From Victivallales bacterium (lineage in GTDB: Bacteria > Verrucomicrobiota > Lentisphaeria > Victivallales > SZUA-371): a stretch of 8,111 bases of DNA. Positions 1-5,879 of this stretch are shown piece after piece. The position numbers were made by a program, and so were the translations under genes. Within the stretch, counting starts at the first letter, position 1, and the number at the start of each line of letters is the position of its first letter. A model generated the notes under the pieces. The model searched no databases. It was not told the origin of the DNA and saw only the letters and a list, made by a program, of their open reading frames with translations. The DNA lies in assembly GCA_028691155.1 (NCBI GenBank), contig JAQUZV010000085.1, positions 1-8,111 on the forward strand, read 5' to 3'.

Positions 1-664
1 GGAGGAAAGGGGCCAGATAGACCGCCAGCCCGATGGCGGCGGCGCCGAACAGGCTGGGACGCAGGTGTTGCCGCCAGTTGCGGTGTCGGAGCAGATCGGG
101 GACGACGGCAACCACCGGCACGGCAATGGCCGGCAGACCTTTGGTATGAGCGCCGATGACGCAGATCAGGATAAAGACGGCATAGGTGACAAATCCCGGC
201 CGGTCCTTGCGGTAATAATACCAGCAGACCGCCAGGACGATCGAAGTGAGGTTTTCGAGGTCGGCGGCGCCCTTGCGGGCCCAGAACAGGAACCCCAGGC
301 AGGTCAACAGAATCCAGGCGGCCAGCAGCCCGGTCTGACGGTTCCAGCGTTTTTCCCCGAGTTTCAGCGTGGCCCATATTCCGATCAAGGCCGCCGCGGC
401 GCTGGGCAGCCGCACGACAAATTCATTGACGCCCCCCAGCAACAATCCGGGTATCGCGATCAACCAGTAGCTCAACAACGGTTTGTCGTAATAGATTTCC
501 CCGTTGATGCAGGGGTGAAAAAAATCATTATAGAGCAACATGTTGCGGGAAATTTCCGCCCAGCGGTCTTCCGACCCCCACAGCGAGGTGGTTCCCAGTC
601 CCGCGAACAGCAGTACGAACGCCGCCGCCAGCAGCAGCCCCGTCTGATACTTGGTCTGACCCAT
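1..664 (-). CDS. ArnT/GT39-like membrane glycosyltransferase (N-terminal 221 residues, cut by window edge)
   Basis: This is probably a multi-pass inner-membrane glycosyltransferase that moves a sugar from a polyprenyl-phosphate donor onto lipid A or another envelope acceptor on the periplasmic side. The visible 221 residues begin MGQTKYQTGL, run into a first membrane helix (about 9-27), and then show the first periplasmic loop typical of the family: SEDRWAEISRNM (31-42) and YYDKPLLSYW (58-67). Further hydrophobic segments lie near 62-80, 83-100, 111-128, 137-150, 159-170, 176-190 and 204-221. HTKGLPAIAVPV (173-184) resembles the TKG segment I recall from E. coli ArnT. The ATG at 664 is the only usual start codon after an in-frame stop upstream; its ribosome binding site is weak. 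It follows arnB by 41 bases on the same strand, which favours an aminosugar transferase. The usual Asp of the DE motif appears to be Ser31, with Glu32 and Asp33 next to it. It could equally be a general GT39 enzyme of unknown donor. Confidence 0.85.
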   Translation of the reverse strand, partial: MGQTKYQTGLLLAAAFVLLFAGLGTTSLWGSEDRWAEISRNMLLYNDFFHPCINGEIYYDKPLLSYWLIAIPGLLLGGVNEFVVRLPSAAAALIGIWATLKLGEKRWNRQTGLLAAWILLTCLGFLFWARKGAADLENLTSIVLAVCWYYYRKDRPGFVTYAVFILICVIGAHTKGLPAIAVPVVAVVPDLLRHRNWRQHLRPSLFGAAAIGLAVYLAPFL

Positions 665-705
665 CTGATAGTCCCGATTTATTTGACGAATATGCCGAAT
701 TTACC

Positions 706-1935
706 TTACCCTCTCAACCATAATGCCCGATAATTGCGGAAAGATTGCCGCCGGATTACTTTTTGGCAATCCGGCCCGGCATTCCCCGGTAAATTCAGCA
801 CGTCCCGAATGGCGGCGACAACATCGTCGACGTCACCGCGGGTCATTTCCGGGAACAGCGGCAGGGAACAGATGCGATCGGAATTCCATTCGGTGTTGGC
901 CAGTCCGCCGGGAGCATTCACCGTCCTTTCCCGGTAGTATTTCTGGCTGTGGATGGCGCGGAAATGCAGTCCGGTGCCGATGTTGCGCTGTTTCAGCGCC
1001 GCCATGAACTCGTTACGGCTCAGGTCCGGCCGGTCGACGCGCACGGCGAAGAGGTTCCAGGCCGGAGTGAAATCATAGCCTTGCGGCGCCCCCAACGGCA
1101 AAATCCCGGCGATGGTACGGAACTGTTCCAGGTAATATTGGGCCAGTTCGGTGCGTTTCCGGTCGAATTCGTCGAGCCGGGCCAGTTGCCGGCGGCCCAG
1201 CACGGCGCACATGTCGGTCAAATTGTATTTGTAACCGGGAATGACGACTTCCGCCTGGGGTGCCCGTCCCTGGGTCTGGCGGTCGAAAGCATCGACCCCG
1301 AGGCCGTGGAATTTCAACTGCCGGACCTTGTCCATCAGGGCATGATCCGAACCGACGACCACGCCGCCTTCTCCGGCAGTGATGTTTTTGATCGGATGCA
1401 TCGAATAGACCGCCGATCCCCGCGTTCCGACATGCCGGCCCTTGTAACGGGTGCCGATGGCGTGGGCGGCATCTTCGATAACGGCAATGCCGCGCGGTTC
1501 GGCCAGCGCATAAATGGCATCGATGTCGCACGGCTGTCCGGCGAAATGTACCGGAATGATTGCTTTGGTTTTGGGGGTGAGGCATGCGGCGACGGTTTCC
1601 GGCGTGACCAGCATGGTGTCGCGGTCGATATCGGCGAATACCGGCGTGGCGCCGAGAATGCTGATCAGATTGACGGTGGAAACCCAGGTCATGGACGGGG
1701 TGATCACTTCATCGCCGGGGCCGATGCCGAGAGCCTGGAGCAGACAGTGCATGCCGGCGGTGCCGGAGCATACCGCCACGGCTTCTGCGGCGCCGGTATA
1801 AGCACAGATTTCCTGTTCCAGCGCGGCATTGTGTTTGCCGGTGGTGATCCAGCCGGACCGCAGCACGTCTCCGACGGCTTGTATGTCTTCTTCCGTGATG
1901 GAAGGTTTTGAAAACGGCAGAAATTCTTTTCTCAT
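706..1935 (-). CDS. arnB: UDP-4-amino-4-deoxy-L-arabinose aminotransferase (ArnB, DegT/DnrJ/EryC1 family)
   Basis: This is a cytoplasmic PLP enzyme that transfers the amino group of glutamate to UDP-4-keto-pentose, giving UDP-L-Ara4N for lipid A modification and cationic peptide (polymyxin) resistance. Over nearly its whole length it follows the E. coli ArnB sequence as I recall it: FLPFSKP (5-11), SGWITTGK (27-34), ITPSMTWVST (78-87), EDAAHA (154-159, Asp155 for the PLP ring nitrogen), SMHPIKNIT (178-186, Lys183 as Schiff-base lysine), KFHGLGVDA, GRAPQAEV, PGYKYNLTD, GTGLHFRAIHSQKYYRER and EWNSDRICSLPLFP. That is specific to ArnB rather than to generic DegT aminotransferases. It has 409 residues against about 380 for the E. 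coli protein; the excess is a basic tail after about residue 385. The start follows a weak GGGA seven bases upstream. A promoter candidate lies at 1998-2025 and the gene is probably first in an operon with the glycosyltransferase. A related 4-keto-sugar substrate is not excluded. Confidence 0.92.
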   Translation of the reverse strand: MRKEFLPFSKPSITEEDIQAVGDVLRSGWITTGKHNAALEQEICAYTGAAEAVAVCSGTAGMHCLLQALGIGPGDEVITPSMTWVSTVNLISILGATPVFADIDRDTMLVTPETVAACLTPKTKAIIPVHFAGQPCDIDAIYALAEPRGIAVIEDAAHAIGTRYKGRHVGTRGSAVYSMHPIKNITAGEGGVVVGSDHALMDKVRQLKFHGLGVDAFDRQTQGRAPQAEVVIPGYKYNLTDMCAVLGRRQLARLDEFDRKRTELAQYYLEQFRTIAGILPLGAPQGYDFTPAWNLFAVRVDRPDLSRNEFMAALKQRNIGTGLHFRAIHSQKYYRERTVNAPGGLANTEWNSDRICSLPLFPEMTRGDVDDVVAAIRDVLNLPGNAGPDCQKVIRRQSFRNYRALWLRG

Positions 1936-1997
1936 GCTATATTCCCATATTCCCGAATGTTAGGACCAAGTATCGATGGTAAAAATAATAAGAGATA

Positions 1998-2025
1998 AAC
2001 ATATGCTCAACCCGGAAAAAGTCAA
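1998..2025 (-). promoter_or_regulatory. Sigma70-like promoter candidate for arnB
   Basis: Read on the minus strand, TTGACT (2025-2020, five of six matches to the -35 consensus) is followed after 16 bases by TATGTT (2003-1998, four of six matches to the -10). This would start transcription near 1990 and give a leader of about 55 bases. A second, overlapping pair (TTGAGC, 17 bases, TATTTT) lies slightly closer to the gene. Seen by eye only. Confidence 0.4.
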
Positions 2026-2034
2026 ATCGAGTTG

Positions 2035-2050
2035 TTGCCGCCGCCGGCAA
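2035..2050. repeat. Perfect inverted repeat TTGCCG-CCGC-CGGCAA
   Basis: Six-base arms (2035-2040 and 2045-2050) with a four-base loop. It lies just upstream of the arnB -35 element, where a regulator could bind. No T-run follows on either strand at the right distance, so it does not look like a terminator. Role unknown. Confidence 0.4.
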
Positions 2051-2154
2051 TATCCGTTATTATCCTTATCGCGGCCGGCGTTATCTTTACGGAGCGGGAA
2101 GGCGCCTGCGGCCGGGTTCGGCGGAAAAATACCGATTATATCGGAAAATGTCTT

Positions 2155-2183
2155 TTGCACTTTACCGTAATTCGGGGTATTAT
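2155..2183 (+). promoter_or_regulatory. Sigma70-like promoter candidate for the rhomboid-queA unit
   Basis: TTGCAC (2155-2160, three of six -35 matches) is followed after exactly 17 bases by TATTAT (2178-2183, five of six -10 matches). Transcription would begin near 2190, leaving a leader of about 130 bases before the rhomboid start. The -10 lies inside the palindrome at 2170-2190, which would suit control by a repressor. Seen by eye only. Confidence 0.45.
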
Positions 2184-2190
2184 ACCGAAT
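2170..2190. promoter_or_regulatory. Palindrome over the rhomboid -10 element, possible operator
   Basis: The core GGTAT-T-ATACC (2176-2186) is a perfect dyad. Outer arms ATTC (2170-2173) and GAAT (2187-2190) extend it, with two extra G bases on the left side. A second dyad, CCGAT-TAT-ATCGG (2132-2144), lies on the other side of the -35 element. The placement suits a dimeric regulator, but no regulator gene is in the window to pair with it. Confidence 0.35.
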
Positions 2191-2295
2191 GTGGGTGTCG
2201 TTTTCCCACTGCGATGGCGGCGATTTTGTCCGGGCGTCGGCAAATGATGACGTCGGGGACCGAAAACGAAAGTTGTGGCCGCGAATAAAACAACC

Positions 2296-2313
2296 GTGGA
2301 ATAAGTGGAATAA
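2296..2313 (+). repeat. Tandem 9-mer (GTGGAATAA x2) before the rhomboid start
   Basis: GTGGAATAA occurs twice head to tail at 2296-2304 and 2305-2313. The second copy holds the GGA (2307-2309) that probably serves as a weak ribosome binding site for the ATG at 2320, so the first copy is a duplicate of that site set nine bases further back. May be chance. Confidence 0.5.
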
Positions 2314-2319
2314 AAAGAT

Positions 2320-3231
2320 ATGTTTTCTGAACGTAGATACCGCAATGACAGCAACCCTTATCGCAATGCGGAAGAGGGGGTCCAGGCGATGTGGGGGATC
2401 ATGATCGCCTGCGGCATTATTTTTCTGTTGAACTCGGAGCCGGTGATCCAGGCCATGTGGCTGGATGCGCCGGATATGCGTAAATTCGAGTTTTGGCGTT
2501 TGATCACCTATATGTTTGTTCATGGCGGATTCGCCCATATTTTCTTCAACATGTGGGGACTGTACATTTTCGGCAAAGGGGTGGCGATGACGCTCGGCCG
2601 GACCCGGTTCCTGTGGTTGTATTTTATCAGCGGGATAATGGGCGGTCTGCTGTGGCTGCTGACCAACTGGGATTCGCCTTTTCCCGTGGTGGGCGCGTCA
2701 GGGGCGTTGTTCGGAGTAATGCTGGCGATGGCGATGATTTATCCCGACCAGCAGTATATGCTGTTGATTCCCCCGATTCCCATGAAATGCAAAACGCTGG
2801 TGATTGTCTTCGGACTGCTGGAACTGCTCTTCGAATACTCCGGCGCGGAAGGCGGCGTGGCGCATCTGGCGCATCTGGGCGGAATTGTCGGCGGCTATAT
2901 TTATTTGAAATTGGCCTGTCGGCGTTATCTGCGCTGGGATCCGCTCGGGTTTCTGTTTCGTCGTTCCGGCGGCAGCCGTGATTCCGCGCCGTCCGGCTGG
3001 ACTTTCGTCGACGGGAAAAAACCTTCTCCGCCCAAAGAAAATAAATACGACCGTGGCGCCGGCGCCGGGAATTCCCGTTCCTACAATTCCCGCGATTACC
3101 GGGATGTTCAGGTGTCGACTCGCGAAATCGACCGGTTGCTGGATAAGATATCCAGGTCCGGCATCAACAGTCTGACGGCGGAGGAAATGGAAACGCTGCG
3201 TCAGGCCCGTGAACAGATGAAACGATCATAA
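2320..3231 (+). CDS. Rhomboid family intramembrane serine protease with C-terminal DUF6576-like tail
   Basis: This is a six-helix membrane protease that cleaves substrates within the bilayer; its substrate cannot be told from the sequence. The rhomboid core is complete: WRLITYMFVH (59-68) with His68, His73 and Asn77 in the usual HxxxxHxxxN spacing, then VGASGALFG (124-132) with nucleophile Ser127, and AHLAHLGG (181-188) with the likely catalytic His185. Helices fall near 22-38, 66-86, 95-116, 123-141, 157-172 and 182-200. A hydrophilic linker rich in Ser, Arg, Lys and Pro (about 213-262) leads to a tail, IDRLLDKISRSGINSLTAEE (270-289), that resembles the DUF6576 segment found at the end of some bacterial rhomboids. 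The ATG at 2320 has GGA ten bases upstream. queA begins 22 bases after its stop, so the two are probably co-transcribed. Confidence 0.9.
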   Translation: MFSERRYRNDSNPYRNAEEGVQAMWGIMIACGIIFLLNSEPVIQAMWLDAPDMRKFEFWRLITYMFVHGGFAHIFFNMWGLYIFGKGVAMTLGRTRFLWLYFISGIMGGLLWLLTNWDSPFPVVGASGALFGVMLAMAMIYPDQQYMLLIPPIPMKCKTLVIVFGLLELLFEYSGAEGGVAHLAHLGGIVGGYIYLKLACRRYLRWDPLGFLFRRSGGSRDSAPSGWTFVDGKKPSPPKENKYDRGAGAGNSRSYNSRDYRDVQVSTREIDRLLDKISRSGINSLTAEEMETLRQAREQMKRS

Positions 3232-3253
3232 CGGCGCGGGAGTGATGGTTTCG

Positions 3254-4318
3254 ATGATGCGTACCGATTGGTTCGACTACTATTTGCCCGAGGAATTGAT
3301 TGCCCAGTTTCCGCCCGAACAACGTGGCGCTTCCCGGATGCTGGTGCTGCACCGGGAAACCGGCGCGATGACGATCCGGCCGTTTGCGGCGATCGTGGCA
3401 TATCTGCGTCCCGGCGACTGTCTGGTTTTCAACGATACGAAAGTAATGCGGGCCCGGATGTACGGCTGGAAGAACGGTGACCCCGGTGCGGCCCGGATCG
3501 AGATTCTGCTGCTGCGGCCGGAAAGTTCCGACGGCGTCCGGTGGCAGTGTCTGCTCAAACCCGGCAAACGGGTTCGGCCGGGAACCCGGGTGCGTCTGGT
3601 GACCGCCGCCGGAGAGTTTGTCGGGGACGACTGGTTTACCGTGACGGCGAAAAATTCCGATAACTCCTTTACGGTGGCATTCAGTTCTTCCGACAATGAG
3701 CTGTTGCAGCAGCGCTATGGCCATGTGCCGTTGCCGCCATATATTCGCCGGGCGGACGGCGATCTCGATCAGGACCGCTACCAGACTATTTTTGCCCGCG
3801 AGGCCGGCGCGGTTGCCGCTCCGACCGCCGGATTGCATTTTACCCCGGAAATTCTGGCCGAACTGGCGGCCAAAGGGGTGGAACAGGTCAATGTGACACT
3901 GCATGTCGGTCCCGGTACTTTTCAGCCGGTCGCCGTGGCGGACGTCTCCGAGCATCACATGCATACCGAGCAGTTTATTCTGACCGAAGCGTCGGCGGCC
4001 ACGATCAACCGGGTCAAGGCGGCCGGCGGCCGGATTCTGGCCGTGGGCACCACTTCGGTGCGGGTGCTGGAAAGTTGCGCCGGCGATGACGGACGGGTCA
4101 CGCCGCAGACCGGAGCCACCGATATTTTCATCTATCCGCCCTATCGTCCCAGGGTGGTCGATCTGCTGTTGACCAACTTTCATCTGCCCAAAAGCACGTT
4201 GATCATGTTGGTGTCGGCTTTTGCCGGACGGGAACACGTGCTGGCCGCTTATCGGCTGGCGGTGGAGGAAAGGATGCGCTTTTACAGTTACGGCGACTGC
4301 ATGCTGCTCAACCTCTGA
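3254..4318 (+). CDS. queA: tRNA preQ1(34) S-adenosylmethionine ribosyltransferase-isomerase (QueA)
   Basis: QueA moves the ribosyl group of SAM to preQ1 at the wobble position of tRNAs with a GUN anticodon, forming epoxyqueuosine, the penultimate step of queuosine synthesis in the cytoplasm. With this start it has 354 residues, close to E. coli QueA (356). Family motifs are present in order: TDWFDYYLPEELIAQFP (4-20), VFNDTKVMRAR (58-68), YGHVPLPPYIRR (155-166), YQTIFAREAGAVAAPTAGLH (176-195), HVGPGTFQPV (217-226), HMHTE (235-239), VGTTSVRVLES (264-274) and TNFHLPKSTL (307-316). In-frame starts are GTG 3242 and ATG 3245, 3254 and 3257; I chose 3254 because GGGAG (3238-3242) lies 11 bases ahead of it and the protein then begins like known QueA. 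No preQ1 riboswitch is visible; it probably depends on the rhomboid transcript. No other queuosine genes are in the window. Confidence 0.95.
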   Translation: MMRTDWFDYYLPEELIAQFPPEQRGASRMLVLHRETGAMTIRPFAAIVAYLRPGDCLVFNDTKVMRARMYGWKNGDPGAARIEILLLRPESSDGVRWQCLLKPGKRVRPGTRVRLVTAAGEFVGDDWFTVTAKNSDNSFTVAFSSSDNELLQQRYGHVPLPPYIRRADGDLDQDRYQTIFAREAGAVAAPTAGLHFTPEILAELAAKGVEQVNVTLHVGPGTFQPVAVADVSEHHMHTEQFILTEASAATINRVKAAGGRILAVGTTSVRVLESCAGDDGRVTPQTGATDIFIYPPYRPRVVDLLLTNFHLPKSTLIMLVSAFAGREHVLAAYRLAVEERMRFYSYGDCMLLNL

Positions 4319-4352
4319 CCGGCAGCCGGAAGTTCGGTTCGGGCGCCGATGT

Positions 4353-4380
4353 GGCCGGTTGACGGCAACTGCGGCCGTTT
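4353..4380 (+). terminator. Possible intrinsic terminator after queA
   Basis: GGCCGGTTG (4353-4361) pairs with CAAC and CGGCC (4366-4369 and 4372-4376) around an ACGG loop, with a two-base TG bulge on the 3' side. The stem is followed by GTTTCGTTCC, a broken T-rich tail, so termination may be weak. It sits 34 bases past the queA stop and ahead of the next promoter, the expected place. Confidence 0.45.
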
Positions 4381-4432
4381 CGTTCCGGATCGCCCCGGAG
4401 GAGGAGAAACTTTCCTTTTTGGGCAATCGGTT

Positions 4433-4460
4433 TTGCATTCAGTCGGGCCGGTGGTATATT
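4433..4460 (+). promoter_or_regulatory. Extended -10 promoter candidate for the CoA ligase-priA unit
   Basis: TTGCAT (4433-4438) is followed after 16 bases by TATATT (4455-4460, five of six matches), which is preceded by TGG, giving a TGn extended -10. Transcription would start near 4467 and leave a leader of about 43 bases before the ATG at 4510. This is the best promoter match I saw in the window. Confidence 0.55.
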
Positions 4461-4509
4461 AACCGCGCTCTTATTGTACAATTCGGAAAATAAAACCAGG
4501 TTGCTTGTT

Positions 4510-5844
4510 ATGGACATTCATGTCAGTAAATCCATCGAAGTTCCGTTCCATCCGCTCAGCGCCGCGGATTACCTGCCGGGCAAACAATTGCGCGAATTGC
4601 AGTTGCAACGTCTGAAACGTATCGTCAAACGCGCCTATGACCATGTCAAATTGTACCGGGAACGTATGGAAGAGCGGAATTTTACTCCGGACCAACTGCG
4701 GTCGCTGGAAGACTTGTCCCGTCTGCCTTTTACCGTCAAGGCCGATTTGCGCGACACTTATCCGTTCGGCATGTTTGCCGCTCCGATGGAAGACATTGTC
4801 CGGTTGCACGCTTCCAGCGGCACCACCGGCAAGCCGATTGTGGTGGCTTATACCCAGCGCGATCTCGACGTGTGGCAGGAAGCGCTGGTGCGCGCCTTTT
4901 CCTGCTGTTCGCTGCATAAGCGCGACATGATCCAGAATGCCTACGGTTACGGTCTGTTCACCGGCGGGCTGGGAGTGCATTGCGGTGCGGAAGGGCTGGG
5001 GGCCACGGTGGTGCCGATTTCCGGCGGCAATACCGAACGCCAACTGATGCTGATGAAGGATTTCAACGTCACCTGCATCACCTGTACGCCGAGTTATTTC
5101 AATTTCATCATCGAACGCGGTCAGGAGATCGGTTACGATTTCCACCGCATGCCGTTGCGGGTCGGTATTTTCGGCGCCGAGCCGTGGACCAACGCCATGC
5201 GGCATCATATGGAGGAAGCGACCGGCATCAAGGCTTATGACATCTACGGCCTGTCCGAAATTGTCGGGCCCGGCGTGGGTTGCGAATGTGCCGCCCAGAA
5301 CGGACTGCACATCTTCGAAGACCATTTTTATCCCGAAATCATCGATCCGGACACCGGGGCAGTCCTGCCGGACGGCTCGCTCGGCGAACTGGTGTTGACC
5401 ACGTTATCCAAGGATGCCATGCCGATGCTGCGTTATCGGACACGGGACCTGACCCGGCTGATTACGGAAAAATGTCCCTGCGGCCGCACCATCCGCCGCA
5501 TCGAACGCATCTCTTCGCGCAGCGACGACATGTTCATCATCCGCGGGGTCAATGTTTTTCCGTCGCAGATCGAAGCGGCGTTGCTGGCGGTCAAAGGCGT
5601 CATGCCGCATTATCTCATTATCCTCACCACCGAGAACAGCATGGACAGCATCGAAGTTCAGGTGGAAATCACCCCGGATCTGTTCAGCGACCGGGTTCGG
5701 GTCGTCGAGGATATGCAGAAAAAGCTGTCGGCGTCGATCGAACATACGTTGGGATTGCGCGTTCGCTTGAAGCTGGTTGCTCCGGGAACGATTCCGCGGA
5801 GCGAAGGCAAGGCCAAGCGTGTGATCGATAAACGGCACCAATAG
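4510..5844 (+). CDS. Phenylacetate-CoA ligase family enzyme (PaaK-like, AMP-forming)
   Basis: This is a cytoplasmic adenylate-forming enzyme of 444 residues expected to activate an aryl acid such as phenylacetate or indoleacetate with ATP and CoA. It shows the phosphate-binding loop SSGTTGKP (102-109), the PaaK-typical NAYGYGLFTGGLGVH (143-157), the substrate/adenine segment YDIYGLSE (243-250), the ribose-binding region YRTRD (309-313, Asp313) and hinge region (335-341), RGVNVFPSQIE (345-355), and the C-terminal IPRSEGKAKRVID (428-440) with Lys434 as likely catalytic lysine. Cys258, Cys260, Cys322 and Cys324 could form a metal site. I chose ATG 4510 because AGGT lies eight bases upstream (4498-4501); TTG 4474 would add 12 residues. 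priA follows by 35 bases. No indolepyruvate oxidoreductase or phenylacetate catabolic gene is in the window, so the substrate is open, and I withhold paaK as a firm symbol. Confidence 0.88.
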   Translation: MDIHVSKSIEVPFHPLSAADYLPGKQLRELQLQRLKRIVKRAYDHVKLYRERMEERNFTPDQLRSLEDLSRLPFTVKADLRDTYPFGMFAAPMEDIVRLHASSGTTGKPIVVAYTQRDLDVWQEALVRAFSCCSLHKRDMIQNAYGYGLFTGGLGVHCGAEGLGATVVPISGGNTERQLMLMKDFNVTCITCTPSYFNFIIERGQEIGYDFHRMPLRVGIFGAEPWTNAMRHHMEEATGIKAYDIYGLSEIVGPGVGCECAAQNGLHIFEDHFYPEIIDPDTGAVLPDGSLGELVLTTLSKDAMPMLRYRTRDLTRLITEKCPCGRTIRRIERISSRSDDMFIIRGVNVFPSQIEAALLAVKGVMPHYLIILTTENSMDSIEVQVEITPDLFSDRVRVVEDMQKKLSASIEHTLGLRVRLKLVAPGTIPRSEGKAKRVIDKRHQ

Positions 5845-5868
5845 TTCCCGCATTCCGGGACCGGCGTC

Positions 5869-5874
5869 GGGGAG
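5869..5874 (+). promoter_or_regulatory. Ribosome binding site fixing the priA start
   Basis: GGGGAG ends five bases before the ATG at 5880, a strong Shine-Dalgarno match, and one of the best in this window where several genes have weak sites. It lies in the 35-base gap behind the CoA ligase and supports both the chosen start and translation of priA from the shared transcript. Confidence 0.65.
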
Positions 5875-5879
5875 ACCGC

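Larger units (their letters stand above)
1936..2319. other. Divergent intergenic region between arnB and the rhomboid gene
   Basis: This 384-base stretch separates two divergently transcribed genes and is visibly more AT-rich near both ends than the flanking genes. I found no convincing gene in it: the open frames that cross it use codons unlike the neighbours and have no family resemblance. It holds one promoter candidate per direction, a perfect 6-bp hairpin (2035-2050), dyads at 2132-2144 and 2170-2190, two copies of GCGGCCGG (2071-2078 and 2108-2115), a leader hairpin at 2191-2209 and a tandem 9-mer just before the rhomboid start. It most likely carries regulatory sites for both transcription units. 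Confidence 0.75.
4319..4509. other. Intergenic gap between queA and the CoA ligase
   Basis: This 191-base gap holds a bulged hairpin that may end the rhomboid-queA transcript and a good promoter for the next unit. No gene is supported in it. The ligase frame stays open up to a TTG at 4474, but that codon lies only just after the predicted transcription start and has no ribosome binding site as good as the ATG at 4510. Confidence 0.6.

Noticed and set aside
65..733. A 222-codon plus-strand open frame opposite the glycosyltransferase.
   Set aside because: The minus-strand reading gives membrane helices and ArnT-like motifs, whereas this frame is hydrophilic, repetitive in Gln, Gly and Arg, and matches nothing I know.
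949..1911. A 320-codon plus-strand open frame opposite arnB.
   Set aside because: A shadow of arnB: low-complexity Gly, Ala and Asp composition, no recognisable domain.
1976..2170. A 64-codon plus-strand frame starting near the arnB promoter, with AGGA ten bases ahead of its ATG.
   Set aside because: Its codons (many TTA and ATA) differ from every neighbour, no plus-strand promoter precedes it, and it runs through hairpin-rich regulatory DNA.
2189..2404. A 71-codon frame beginning in the rhomboid leader and overlapping the gene start.
   Set aside because: Its ATG falls at the predicted transcription start with no ribosome binding site, and the product looks random.
1960..2538. A 192-codon minus-strand frame across the intergenic region and the rhomboid 5' end.
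   Set aside because: About 220 bases are antisense to the rhomboid N-terminus, the rest lies over promoter elements, and the product has no family resemblance.
4397..4420. AGGA/TCCT stem with a T-run before the ligase promoter, considered as a terminator.
   Set aside because: Four firm base pairs and a poor loop; the hairpin at 4353-4376 is much stronger.
3164..4438. A 424-codon open frame on the minus strand opposite queA.
   Set aside because: It mirrors queA, which is certain. Its translation is rich in His, Gln, Arg and Gly with no family motif. GC-biased third positions in the real gene commonly leave the opposite strand open.
5846..5860. A small hairpin (TCCCG/CGGGA) between the ligase and priA, considered as a terminator.
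   Set aside because: Only a five-base stem and no T-run follows, so readthrough into priA is expected.
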